From the NCBI GenBank assembly GCA_900642245.1, contig CAAAJI010000017.1, positions 207,976-271,975 on the forward strand: a DNA stretch of 64,000 bases, written 5' to 3'. The notes beneath the pieces were generated by a model that saw nothing but the letters and a program-made list of their open reading frames with translations, made no database searches and had not been told where the DNA came from. Origin of the DNA: Fragilaria radians (lineage: Eukaryota; Bacillariophyta; Fragilariophyceae; Fragilariales; Fragilariaceae). Within the stretch, counting starts at the first letter, position 1. Each line of letters starts with the position of its first letter. This document shows, in pieces, positions 33,179 to 45,710 of this stretch. Position numbers and translations under genes: made by a program.

Positions 33179-35393
33179 ATGTCCTCCGCCAGAACCCGAA
33201 ACAGCAACACCGCTTCATCTGGTAAAAAGGCTGTCAGTAACTCTCTAACGAAGTCTAAGAAAGCAAGTGGAAAGGAGCAAGCAGGATTGCGTACTTTAGT
33301 CCAGCAACGATTACTGAATGATATTTTTCAGCGTTGTGCTGGTGAGTAAAGAATGACTGAATTGTTTCCCAATTCTTATGAGCTAAAATCTAAACCATGA
33401 TGTTGATATGCCTTTTGTCACCTTTTGAAGACGAATATGACGGATGGATGGTGTTGATTGTTGATAAAAAGTCTATGCGATCTCTGTCCTCTGCTATCGG
33501 TATGTATGACATCATGGAACGAAAAATCACTTTAGTGGAGGACATTGAGCTAAAGCGAGCGTCATTCAAGGAGATGGGGGCCATATACTTCCTTTCACCA
33601 ACGGAAGATTCAATCGACCGTTTAATAGACGATTTCAAAGATCCACTTTATGGAAACGCAGTATTTCTTTTTTTTTTGGGACGCGTTCCAGAAAAATTAC
33701 TCGAGAAGATCAAGTCATGTCGTCCTCTTGTGAAAAGAATCCGAATATTTTGCGAGGCCAATATGGATTTCTTAGCCAAAGAGATGCGAGCATTTCATTT
33801 TGACATGCGTCGCGCCTTTAACGATGTATACGTCCGAAAAGGCAGAAGTAAAATCGAATTTCGGATGGCTGAAAAGCTTATTTCGATTTGCTCGATACTT
33901 AACGAGTACCCTCATATTCGCTATGCTCAAGATTCTCCAACAGCTCAGGCTCTTGCAAAAACTTTGGACGTGAAACTCAACCAGTTCCTAAAAAATGAAG
34001 ATTTTTGGTTTCACGGCGATTCGAATCACACTGGTCGTGAGCGAGCAACATTGATAATCTTGGATAGAAAAGATGATTGTTTGACTCCTCTGATGCATGA
34101 TTTTACCTATCAATCTATTGTACATGACTTGCTGGAAGTCAAAAACGACATTATCACTCTCGACCAAGAGAATCCCGATGCAGAAGATGATTATTACGAC
34201 GAAGATTACGAAAGCGAAGATGACAGTCGCCGGAGCGAACGAAAGGATACCGAAGCATCTTCTTCCAAAAAAAGCAAAAATGCCAAGGATATCCTTCTAA
34301 ATGAAAATGATAAGATTTGGGTTGAACTTCGTGGAAAGCACATTGCTGAAGCCATAAACATCCTTTCTGACAGATGTCGTGAAATGGTTAATTCGGATAC
34401 TTCTGGTTTCACAAATAAGGACAAAGGTCAAGCCATGTCACTGAGTCAAATGGCAGATGCTCTAAAAGCTCTTCCAGAATATCGAGAAGTTATGGCAAAG
34501 CTAAGTGAGCACATGCAAATAGCTCACAAATGCATGGATAAATTCAATTCCACTGGATTGCTGGAATTATCTGAGCTTGAACAAACGTTAGCCACTGGTC
34601 AAACCGAAAGTGGTAGTAAGCCTAAACTTGATGAAATAATGGCACAGGTAATCAACCAGCTCAAAACGATGAAGGATGCAAGGGCTCGTTTTCGTCTTCT
34701 GCTGATTACCTTGGTGTCGCAAAGAGGTGTGAAACCTGAATTTAAGCAAGATCTTTGGAGTGCTGCTCAAGTTAGTGCCGATCAAGGAAAACTACTTGAA
34801 GTAATTCAAGAGACATTAGATATTCCTCTTGTTAATATGAGCAATGACAATAAGTTCAAATCCTTATTTGGGTAAGGACATCCGACCTACGTTCCCTGCT
34901 ATTCCAATGCCATCTCACATTCACTTCTAGTTCTCGCGTACAGGGTACCGGTAGTATTGATCAAGAAAGTCAATTTGCAAATAGTCGTTACATACCTCCC
35001 CTCAGGTCAATTTTGGAAGGATTAGTAAACAATAATCTTGACATAAATTCGTATCCTCCTGTTCGTGATTTACCTCAGGGGCATGGTTCTGGTGCTGGTA
35101 CAGCAACTAGTGCTCGCAAACGTAGTGATGTAAGTGCAAGAAAGGGCGGTGCCACTTCCAAATGGCAAAAATCAAATACCAGAGAAGGAGCAAACGATGA
35201 AAGTTATCAAGGAGGAAGGATCATTGTTTTTGTGATTGGTGGATTATCATACTCGGAGCTTCGAATCGCACGCGATGTCATGGCAAAAGAAAGCCGCGAA
35301 GTCGTGGTGGGTTCCACTGTTTTTTCAAATCCAAATGAATTTCTTGACGATCTTCGCCGCCTTGTTAAGACTTCATCCTCCAGTCGGGGATAA
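33179..35393 (+). CDS. SEC1: Sec1/Munc18-family vesicle fusion protein, three exons
   Basis: Exons 33179-33341, 33431-34871 and 34931-35393 (introns 89 and 59 bases) join in frame to 688 residues. Family landmarks: RLLNDIFQRCAD/EYDGWMVL across intron 1, VDKKSMRSLSSAIGMYDIME, ITLVEDIELKR, AIYFLSPTEDSIDRLIDDF, DRKDDCLTPLMHDFTYQS and KIWVELRGKHIAEA. After intron 2 comes the Sec1 hallmark SRYIPPLRSILE, then the C-terminal IIVFVIGGLSYSELRIARD. SM proteins clasp syntaxin-type SNAREs and are required for fusion; this one is closest in reading to the exocytic Sec1/STXBP type. An acidic and Lys-rich loop (DDYYDEDYESEDD and following) expands domain 3 compared with animal Munc18. The start at 33179 (MSSARTRN) gives a Ser/Lys-rich leader before the conserved part. 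Confidence 0.92.
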
Positions 35394-38300
35394 ATCAAGT
35401 ACGCAAAAGGAAAGAATTCTGTGAAGCGATGCTCTACTCGCAAGGATTCAGGATGAGTGAAAATTGCAGTGAAGAGAGCTATACGCAAGGAATCGTAGAT
35501 GAGTTATTTTGCTTCAACTCGATAATTTATGAAATAGCATCGTTTAAGAAAATAGTTTTTTAGGGCCTGAGATGGTTAGGTTTCTCATCGACGTCAATAA
35601 TATATTTTTTAAATGTAATTCGATTTATTGAATCCTTTCTTACGTAATGTTTGACATTTGATTCGTAATCTTCTTCAAAGAGACATTTTTTGAGAATAAG
35701 GGTACACACATCAGTGGCTGGTCCTTACCAAATCTACATCATCTCCTGAATAACTCGCTTTTCACTTCTCAGAACACACAGGCAAAACTGATCGATATGA
35801 CTTCCAAAATGATATAGCTAATGCTTCAACCAATAACAAGGTTTACTTGCCTACCAGTTGATCAAATCTCTGAATCCTAATCGATTTAAAATGTAATTGT
35901 TCAAGGAACTTCGCATCTAACAAGTGACCTGTGTGTGTAATATTCAATCCAGCATTGTGTAAACATATTTTACCAGTCAACAGGTTTTTTCACACCTTCC
36001 AAATTCAGGAACATATTGAATTGTTGTTTACAAAATTGGCATGCCACGCTGAGTATCGTTGTTTATCATTATGAATTAAATGAAGAGCAATAATCCCCCA
36101 TACGACTTGATAAGCTATGATGACTTGGCCTACTTGAATCTTCGAAAAACACTATGTGTAAAGTAACTGTTCACTATATGTTTTATTCCCATATTTAATT
36201 CATTAAAGAATATTTCATGACCCAAAAAAATAAAATTAGTGCTATTAATTCCAAATCCTCTGTAGCGCTTTTGGTTTAACTATTTACCTGGCCTTGTTGC
36301 ACTCCGACTCTTGTAAGAGTTATATGCAAGTTTCAATTGAAGAATGAAAAAAAATTGTGGCACTAATTTCACCTGATGAGTTCATTAAATTGCATCCAGA
36401 AACACCACTTGTGAATTTTTGGGGGAAAAGAGCCCAAATCTCTAGCACTCACTGTCCAACAAAATTTGATATCTGACAGTCCTTCTGTTTTCATAATGGA
36501 TTGAAGAACCCAATTACCTCCAAGGAGTTTTTCTCTTTTTTCACCAAAGGAGTTTAACGTTTTTTCCGCTTGCCTCACTCTCACTAATTTGCCCACTTCC
36601 CTCTGTCAATAAATTCCGAGACATCTGTGACCTTCACTGTTGTTTCTCCTTTGTTTTCCATTTTCTTTTTTATTCTGTAATGCTTACTAATTTTATTGCT
36701 TTTTTTGTATATGACATACCTGTTATGTTGGTTAGGTCTTGCCGTGATTCATGGTGAAGCCTCAATTAAAGGTCATCATGGATCTGAGATCAAAAATTAA
36801 CTAGTTAGCACCAAGTTCCATGATGCAAGAACCATGTTGTCTTTGAAGATTCAAGTCTTTGATTAGGTAGCTCAGCCTACTATGGTGGTCTTTACAAAAA
36901 CCATAAATCTCTTTGGCAAAGTTGATTCGTCATGTATGCGCAGGTTCGTGAGAGGGCTGAAGAGATATAGTCATGAACCCCAAATGAAGCATCTAATCTT
37001 GAACCCCAGTATCCCCGAAGGTGATTTGAGTCATACCATGAATTGACTAGTGCTTGCAATTTTCATGAGCTTTCTCTTTGTAAAGATCAAGCTGGACAGT
37101 ACTTCCCAAATTGCGTAAGCCATACATGATGTTAAACGAATTATTGCCTGATTTCCTTGTTTACTAAAAAAAGCAATGTTTTTGCAGATTTTATTTTTGA
37201 AAGTCACTTTTGCTCAATAAGACTCTGGTATATGCTGCTTCATTGCCGGAGATGTATCAGGCTGTAAGAGGCTGGAAATTCTTTGTATCCATGCTGTGAT
37301 GAGTTAAGTATGTTTGAGGTCTGAGTATCAATAGTAAATAGCCAATTACTTATGAAATGAATTCACTGGTGTATTCCCAACTATCACAAGCCAAAGTCAA
37401 ATAGATTATTGATATATCATCTGGCAACTGAGTCTAAAAGAGGAGGATAAGTAAAACTTTTCCTTTAAGCTTGATGCTTAATCCTCTTCATAAATATATG
37501 TAAGTTAATATTTAAATGCTTTCGAGTCTTTCTAGCTACCGGATTTTTACCCGCGAAAAGCGTATTCCACGCCTGGAAACACAAGATTTAAAATTGCAAT
37601 GGGATCGTAGGGATTGACAAGATTAGTCAATGCAAGTATAGATTTTGCGTTGGAATCTACTTGGTGGGTGCGAGGCTTAGCATATGGCTTTATTTGAAGC
37701 AGTCAAAGATACCAGATTCATCTAATGTCTATTGGAAAAGTCTTGGAATCTCCGTAGGGGTTAGGATTTTTGAAAAATACATTGGGATCCCACGCCTCTC
37801 TTCAGCAGCTAGCCCATTCAGTAACTCGCCTTGTTAGGCTGGCTCGGGATTTGTTATTTGTATAAAATGGAAGTTGAGGGAAAAACGTCATTCATATTAA
37901 TGAATCAATTTATTTTCAGAAAGCCTGGAATAATGGAAACGCAGATGATAAGCAAGGATGGTGTCAATCAAAAAAGAAGAGAGCGAGAATGTGCATAATC
38001 AAAAAGTTTGGTTATTGGTCAGTAGAAAGGAAATCCCTTTAAACGAAAATGGTTGTTGAAAATCAAACAAGATGCTGCATTTTGAGCAAGCTTTGTGGCA
38101 TGCGGATATTCATAAATCCCGGTCTTATGTTTAGCTAAAGCCACTCCTCTGTTGTGAACATTCTTTCCTTTAAAGTCATGGTGTCTGCCTTGAAGTAGTG
38201 GAAAATATGAAACTGCTGAAGAAAATTGTCTCAAGCTGAAAAAATGCATTTATTGCCTAGTTCAGAGGGCAAGAGAGAAATTGGATAAGGCTCTGTGGTA

Positions 38301-40557
38301 TGTATAGAAGTATGGATTTCTACAATTGTTCAAGTACATTATTGATTCATGATCAAAAGAAGCGAAAAGGAATGGGGATGATTGAGATACATGTTGATGA
38401 TTGATCTTCAAATGATAAAATGTTGATGACGTGGCTATGAAACTAAAAAAGGAGATTGGGCATGAAAAGCAAATGCAGAGTTCAATGATTGATTGTCGAT
38501 GTGCAGCATCAATGAAAGGTTTTTTAGTGTGGCAAAATACAGATGGGATACACACCGCATAGGATTAAAAATTGAAACTATGAGTAACGATACAGAAATT
38601 ACGACAATGGTTTGTTTATAAAGATAGGCAATATATTGGTCACAAAAAAATAAAAATCTGTACTTGGATATGCTATTTCTATGTTGATCACAAACCTCTT
38701 GGAAAAGCAAAGCGCGGAAAAATGAAGTATTTTTCAAGTGAACTAGAGGCATATTGCTTTAAGTGAAGCAGCAAAGGAAATATAACTCATCGCAAAAAAA
38801 TCAAAATGAAGAAGCCGATCGCAATTCAAGTTGATAATAATGGTGCAAAGTATAGTTTTCTAGGTCGCAAGGATGAGAAGGAGGAAGAAGACCATGGATG
38901 TAGGAAAGTTTGTTGCAGAGGTTTTAGAAATCAACTTTTTACGAACAGAAAATGCAAAAAGTAATGACGTCCCAGGTAGGTGAACGTTTCGAAAAACGTA
39001 CGGTTAGTTTACAAGGTCACAAGTATTAGAAGGAAGGAGAAGAGCATGTAAGTAGGAACGGTTTAGTGATTCAAGTAGACAAAACATGAGAATTATTGAA
39101 TCCCATGTTTCCCATAATAATCAAGGACATCAATAAGATTATTGCGATATGTGATTACAGAGAAAAGTCAGAAAAAGTAAATCAATAGAGTAACTGGAAT
39201 ATGGTGAGTAGATGTAGATGAAATTATGATCTATTCAATTAGTTTCTGATTCGTAGTACTTGCTACAATGTAATAAGATTTACAAATTTGAGATCAAGTT
39301 AGCTACTCTTAAATTCATTGCGCATTATTTTCATTTACGAGTAAATATTTAATGTTCACAAGTTTGGGAATGAATGTAACTTCTTGATATACAAACCGAA
39401 TTTGTGAGATAAAGTAAACAGGTAAATCTTTCAATTCATACATAGTTAAGTAAGTATCTCAACATTTATCATTTGGGATGTCTCCACTACTGAATTACAA
39501 TTATATTTCATAGCCTATTTGATGCTTATAGGCAGATTTCCATTTTTCATCTTTAATTTTAATCCAGTTTTTCATACACCATGAGACAGGGCTCAAGAAC
39601 AAGCTACAAGATCAAGCAGAGCCGTCAGACCGCCCAAACATATCTTCATTAATTTCGTTTAGTTACTCAAGATCATAAGGAAATATAGTATCTTCTTGCA
39701 AAATTGAAGCAAAAACATTCCACTATTTCAAATAATACAGGCTCTTCAAAGAACTACACATGAGTGGATACCTATAGCCTTCAGAAGGGTTTTGAGACAT
39801 TTTCATCAAAAAGAGTATGCCTCAGCCTTACTGAAATCAAATAATTGTATGATTGTGTAGTGTTCAAACCAATTCATGTTAATGAATCAACTTCACATGA
39901 GAAAAAAGGTCAATAGCTTTGTGTAAACTGCAGTACACAAGGTGAGTAATTGATGCAAGAAAATAACATGAAATAAAGTCAGCTGATAATGTTGTCTTGA
40001 AGACCAGATGCCTTTTAATTGGATGCTGGTTTCATTAAATACAGTGTTATACCTCAGAAAAAGTAGTTACAGAAGCACTTGACAGTACATGATATGCAGA
40101 GCTAGAATTCTGAAAATATTGAGAACGGAATGGAATGAGAGCACTGGTTTCAAAAAATATCCCGTATGATCCTTGAGTTGCAAACTGGAGCATTAGCAAT
40201 AGGGAATTTAAGTAAAGATAAAATCTTTTCGCAAGAGTTTTTTTGAAATATTTTTTTCCAGAGAGACCAAAAGAATTAAGAAAATAACACAACTCAAAAT
40301 TTCTTCTCAAGTGAAAGGAACATTCTAAAAACTGCATCAACTAAGTTCACCCATGTCCTATGCGTGTTAATCCATTTTCTGTACTTGTGGCATCATAGAT
40401 AGAGTAAAGAAGTAGTATTTGAAAATTTATATCAGCTACAGTAGTTCACCATACACGTGCTTCTTCAATAGCATTCCTTAATCCAACTTAATTCTTAGTT
40501 TACTTCACTCTAAGTTCCACAGAGTCAAGCAATTACAATTTAGACAACACTTGGGGT
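35394..40557. other. 5.2-kb gene-poor stretch with a copia relic
   Basis: The largest gene-free gap. Apart from the copia RNase H relic at about 38.6-39.0 kb (separate entry), no frame could be assigned. Other parts of the same dead element may lie in the adjoining DNA, but I could not read reverse transcriptase or integrase motifs with confidence. Confidence 0.5.
38620..38985 (+). mobile_element. Decayed copia-type RNase H fragment
   Basis: Broken plus-strand frames spell the end of a Ty1/copia polyprotein in the right order. IALSEAAKEI (38753-38782) matches the EAEYxALSEAAKEI block, and KMKKPIAIQVDNNGAKY (about 38802-38852) matches the KPIxIxVDNxGA strand. KTMDVGKFVAEVLEINFLRT (about 38888-38947), followed by ENAKSND, matches the RTKHVDVRxxFVRExVEDGxIxIxFVRTEEN region that precedes the DLFTK end. 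At least two frameshifts and several stops show it is dead. No LTRs were identified. Confidence 0.65.
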
Positions 40558-43146
40558 TCAATCAAGATCTAGATTGTCCATGTCAAAATCAGCTTGATTC
40601 AATCCATCCATATCGAAATCAGGAGTGTCGACATCTGGCGCTTCTTCCTCTTCAACAGGTGGGTCAATCTCTGGATCGAGATCAAGCGAATTTACCTTCA
40701 GCGATGCCTGTAAATAATGAGACATTCTTCTGGCATGAGCTTCCATATCAATCACAGGAAATCCACCGTTCAGCGACGCCAAATCAAGTAACAACCATGC
40801 GGCGTCTTCCATTTCAAGAGATACCACAAATGGATCTGCACCTTCTTCTTCTTTTTCAGGTGGAGATCCTTCCAAAAGACTGATGACAAATGGATGACGT
40901 GGATTTATTTCAAGTACCTGGATTTGAAAATTTTAGAAACACGGCCTAATAATAGCTTTTTCATACTTGACTTAGCTTACCTTCATTGCACGCATCATGT
41001 TATCATTACCAGACTGATAGGCTTGAGCTCGCATGATTCTGTCCATGTTTGCACTGTGTCCATATTCACTGCTACTGACAATGGCAGCTTGTTTGCCTAA
41101 TCGTTTCGAAATGGACACTCGCATAATATTAGAACCATAAAGCTTCTTGAGCCACTTTGTCAATGGTTTAAACTTGGATTTGTAGGCTTTCTCCCTACGT
41201 TTCACGAGATCGGCATCTTCATCGTCTATTTTAACATTTTCAGACGAGATAGCAGAGAATCTCTTTCCGTTATAATCACGGACTTGTTGAAGCATATACT
41301 CATCGATGGCATCTGTTAAGAAAAGCACATCAATTTCTTTCTCGTTAAATCTCTCAAGGAATGGGCTCTTTTCGATTTCTTCCAATGATGCACCAGCAAG
41401 AAAATAAATTTCTTTTTGCCAATCTTTCATCCCTGAGATGTATTGATCCAAACTTACCCACTCTCCTTTTGATTTAGATGTTTGGAAACGTAAAAGTTTT
41501 GATAGCTTGGCACGATTAGCATCATCTTCTATTACACCCATCTTGAGGTTGGCATTAAATTTTTTATACCAAACAAGGTAAGGATGCTCTTTTGGCTCAG
41601 GCTTTTCTGTGTCGATGACATTTCCGTCAGCATCAACTTCAACTTCTTTCTCTTCCGGGTCAGGTAATGGTTCGTTAGCAAATGCACGAATCATATCAAT
41701 AACCTTTCGTACGAGCTTCTTCTTGATAATCTTGATGATTTTGGTTTCTTGCAATGTCTCACGATTGACATTAAGAGGAAGATCGTCTGAATCCACTACA
41801 CCTCGAACAAAACCAAGATAACGAGGCATCAAGTCAAATTCATCTGATATGAGAACTTTACGGACGTAAAGCTTTAATCCACCGTCCACTTTGTCTATAT
41901 TTCCGAACCTGTACGAATCTGGAGTTTCCTCTGGAAGATATAAAAGTGATTTGAAATTAATGTTTCCTTCTGCAACGAAGTGATTCCATCGAATAGCCTT
42001 CGTGTGCTGCTCCTTAGAAACAATCTTCCAAAATGCTTGATATTCTTCTGGTGTAACTTCATCTTTATCGCGAGTCCAGATTGCCACATTACTGTTTATC
42101 TCCTCCCAATCATAAGTCGTTACTGTTTCCGTTTTCTTAGGTTTATCTGTCTTTGTTTCTTCCGATTCAGAATCTTCAGTAGAGTCGTCTTTTTCATCAT
42201 CGCCTTGATCAGCTTCTTCTTCAGACTCCACTTCCATAGTTGTGGCAACGCGAAGATGTATTGGGTGTGTGACGAACTCGGAGTAATGAGCAATTAGATT
42301 TTTTAGTCGTTTTCCTTCTGCATATCTGTATAAAACGTTAGATAGAATATTTAAATTATTGGTTCTGGACAGGCTACTTACTCATTGCTGTCTTCTTTCA
42401 AATGAAGGACAATTTCAGTACCGCGCCCAAGTGTATTCCCTCTTGGATCTGGATAAATATGAAATTTGTTCTCGCCGTTCATTGATTCCCAAATGTATTG
42501 GGTTTCGGAATCAGGGTGCTTACTTGCAACCGTCACGCGTTCGGAAACAAGGAAGGATGAGTAGAAACCTACTCCAAATTTCCCAATCATACTACCTACG
42601 TCATTTTTATCCTGCTCTTGAAGAGCTTCCAAAAATTTCGTAGTTCCAGATCTTGCAACGGTTCCCAAGTTTTGAACCAGGTCGTCATGAGTCATTCCGA
42701 TTCCCGAGTCTCTCACAGTTAAAGTATGAGCTTCTGGATCATATTCCACACGAATCTCTAATTCAGATTTTCCCTCAAGCATTTTGGCATTTGTTAAAGC
42801 AAGGAACCTTACTTTGTCTATGGCGTCAGAGGCATTTGAAATGAGCTCACGCAAGAAGACATCTTTGTTCTGGTAGAGAGAATTGATCACAATATCCATC
42901 ATTCTGTTTACTTCTGCTTCGAATTGAAAATCTTCAGCACCATCAGGAATTGTATAGGCTTCAGGAGTTGGAGAAGAAACGTCATCTGTTGCCAGTGCGA
43001 AGCCTGATATGAAATGAAAACCGGAGGCTGTAAGTCTTTAAGAATTAAATAATGCAATTAAAACCATTGCTCTACGCACCATTTTGTTTCGTAACGGCCC
43101 CAATTGCGAAAACGGCGGCAGCAAAAGCAAATCTAGAAAATCGCAT
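40558..43146 (-). CDS. HSP90B1: ER-type HSP90 (GRP94/endoplasmin), four exons
   Basis: Exons on the minus strand, in order: 43146-43080, 43003-42382, 42325-40981 and 40917-40558, giving 797 residues (introns 76, 56 and 63 bases). Exon 1 encodes a hydrophobic leader ([18 protein letters not shown]), read as an ER signal peptide. ATPase-domain blocks follow: [49 protein letters not shown] and [15 protein letters not shown]. An acidic linker ([17 protein letters not shown]) precedes the middle domain, with [36 protein letters not shown]-type [20 protein letters not shown] and [20 protein letters not shown]. The sequence and the linker fit GRP94 rather than the cytosolic, mitochondrial or plastid paralogues. 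The C-terminus is an acidic tail ending NLDLD, without a KDEL-type retention signal. An inverted repeat lies 35-116 bases upstream of the start. Confidence 0.92.
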
Positions 43147-45710
43147 CGATAAAGACTTGTGTAGTTTTCGAAGTTTAATTTATGGAGCGACATGGAAAAA
43201 TCTATTGTTTTCATTCAGGATGACTAGTATGCGTGACCGTGAGTTTTCTATGTCGCTCCATAGATATCTTTCCCGAAAATCGCCACGTTACAAAACTTGC
43301 CACTTTAACCTTAGCCTTATTGATGTAAGCTAATTGTTAAAAAAATTTTACATTTTGGTAATGATGATAATAGTTTTTGAAATGGAATACATTTCCAGCT
43401 GTTAGTTGCATGTTTAGATGTACTATGTGAGAATGAGACCTAATACTCCGGACCTGCAGTGTAAGAATTGAATGACCTTCACCACTATATCCCTTTTTTG
43501 TGTGAAAATTTCAGTGATATTGACCAAGATATCATAATTGAGATTCTAGATTAGCCAAATTGACATCAACGATTTAGCCTGCTTTTTCAAACGCTTGGAA
43601 AGTACGGGAAATATTAGAAGCTCAAATGGAGTAGTACTGTAAAATTATATTACAAAATAATAGTCGCAGTAGTATAGAGTGGCTTCGTATGCTTTGCTGT
43701 CACTGCTTTGACATGGTAATCCCAATGTTCATATATGTTTCACAAAGGTAGGTTATTTTAGAGATGTTGTTTTCTACTGACATTTGGAGATTACTAGTGC
43801 TCCTATTATGCTAACTATCCCCTTAAACGATAAATATATCATCTAAACTTTCCCCCATAGCAGAAGTACAGTATTTGAACGGAAATTAATCATTGTTTGA
43901 AGATCGCAAGGAATAAACAGACTTCTCAAATTTCTAGCAGATATTTATCATTATGCCTTGACATGCGCAAAAGAGAGTACAGAAGATACAATCAGATTCG
44001 AGAAATCTGTATCTCAGGTTGGTAATTCAACAATATATTGGTAATCGAACAGGAGAGAAGGTAACCGATGAGCCAGATCTCAACTTAAAGAATTGTCAAA
44101 CATAAGTCAAATGTCCTAGATTAGTGCCACAGACAAATAGAAGACACAGAAGTTCTGAGATAGAAAGGTCAAGAGAATCAAAGGGACAAGAATGAATAAG
44201 AAAAAATGGTGATATTTAGAAAGTAAATATCCTCTCTGTGACAGTGAAAAATGAAAGTGATCCTAAAATAAAGCGTTCACAATAGACATGCTCTATACTG
44301 AGAGTATGCAACTTAAAGTTATGTACCAGTATTCTCCCTTTAATGCTTGAGTTTTGTATTCAATTAGAATAAGAAGTTTGAGTGGAACTATAGATAATTT
44401 GGTTCAAAGTGATGTTATTAAAAAGTCTCAACTTTGATTTGAGATCACTATAAAAATGTTTGAGAGGGAATTTTTGTCATCATCCCAAATTTCAAAGGGG
44501 GGAACAAATTGATAGTCAAGGCCTTGATTTTCTAAAAAATGTGCAAGGGTATGAAACATAGTTGTTGTCGAGACTGGTTTGTACTAGTGGCATTGGACAC
44601 CACCAATACTGGTGTATATTTATACAACTCACGTTCTACATTCTCATAAGTTGGCTTATGATCATGACTTTCACCTCTCCTAAGAGAAAAGAATACATGG
44701 TAATATCCAATTACATGACAGCAAACAGATTATTTAAAACAATGGCAGCTATTTAGTACTGCTGAGCTAAATAAGGGTAATGTTCCGCTTGAAATACATA
44801 TACAAGTTAATAACACTTACTTGAGTTACAGCAAATGTTAAAAGGCATGTCCATAGTTCTTCACCCGTGGAATCTAATTCAATGTAGCAGTGTTTATACA
44901 ACTTGCCAGCGAAAGCTACATTTTACGATTGAGTCAATCTAGCAGTACCAACAATCTTCCAAGGCTGTAAGTAGTGATCGAGGATGAACACAAGATTTTC
45001 ATTTAGAAAAGTGTAATCTAATTCATTTTGAATTTTCATTGCGTCTCTTTATGCATGCTTTTATCTTTTGATCTGTTTATTGTCGTTTGGGGAGACAGAC
45101 TAATCAGATCAGATTAATTTAAACATCGATTTTTTCCTGGCAGAATTCAAATCTAATTAGTCAAGACTGAAAAACGCTAAGACTATACTTGTGTGGATTT
45201 TTCTATACTGCCACTATTCAGTGAAGAAGAGAATGACTTACTGAGCTCAGTGGAACCAATGAAATCGACTAGCAAGCCTAAAATAAGCAGGGCACTGAAT
45301 ATAAGCATAAACTTAGGATTAAGAAAAAATAAATGTTTTAAATTGGATTTGAGAAACCCAGTATACAACCTCTACCCTGTAAGCATATAGCTATCATCAC
45401 CATTACAAGGTGGACTTTACAAAAACTATCAATTAATGAATACATCTTTTTTATGACGTCGGGCTACGAATGCCATAATTCAGGACAAATGCCTTTTTTG
45501 AGGGCAATGCTTATTGGCAATGGTCTCCACTCATTTCATGTTTATCATTTGTTACTCAACTTAATCAAGCCTTTTTCATGTTTCAAGAAAGCGGGATTCA
45601 ATTGACTAGCGATTACGGCGGTTGCACAACGATAGGTGCTTATGAGTAAAACCCTTAGAGTTAGGGAGATTGTTTTGTCAGAAAATCGCTCACGCCATCA
45701 AATTATTCCA
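43147..45710. other. Gene-free stretch
   Basis: 2.6 kb between the divergent GRP94 and lumen-protein genes. The left end carries the inverted repeat described separately. No coding frame or RNA gene was recognised in the rest. Confidence 0.5.
43181..43262. repeat. 19-base inverted repeat in the GRP94 upstream region
   Basis: TATGGAGCGACATGGAAAA (43181-43199) and TTTTCTATGTCGCTCCATA (43244-43262) are inverted copies with one mismatch and a 44-base spacer. They lie 35-116 bases upstream of the GRP94 start codon, so they could form a stem-loop in the 5' leader or a palindromic promoter site. A CCACGTTAC stretch just beyond (43283-43291) contains, on the gene's strand, an ACGTGG core like bZIP sites used in ER-stress promoters. 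That reading is speculative. Confidence 0.75.

Noticed and set aside
40558..43146. Reading the HSP90 as a plastid paralogue because the leader is followed by Phe ([10 protein letters not shown]).
   Set aside because: The HSP90 domain begins too soon for a transit peptide, acidic residues follow directly, and the acidic linker and sequence blocks fit GRP94. The missing KDEL alone is not enough to move it.
43052..43333. A 93-codon plus-strand frame across the GRP94 first exon and leader.
   Set aside because: It is antisense to the signal-peptide exon and intron and contains the inverted repeat. No family features.
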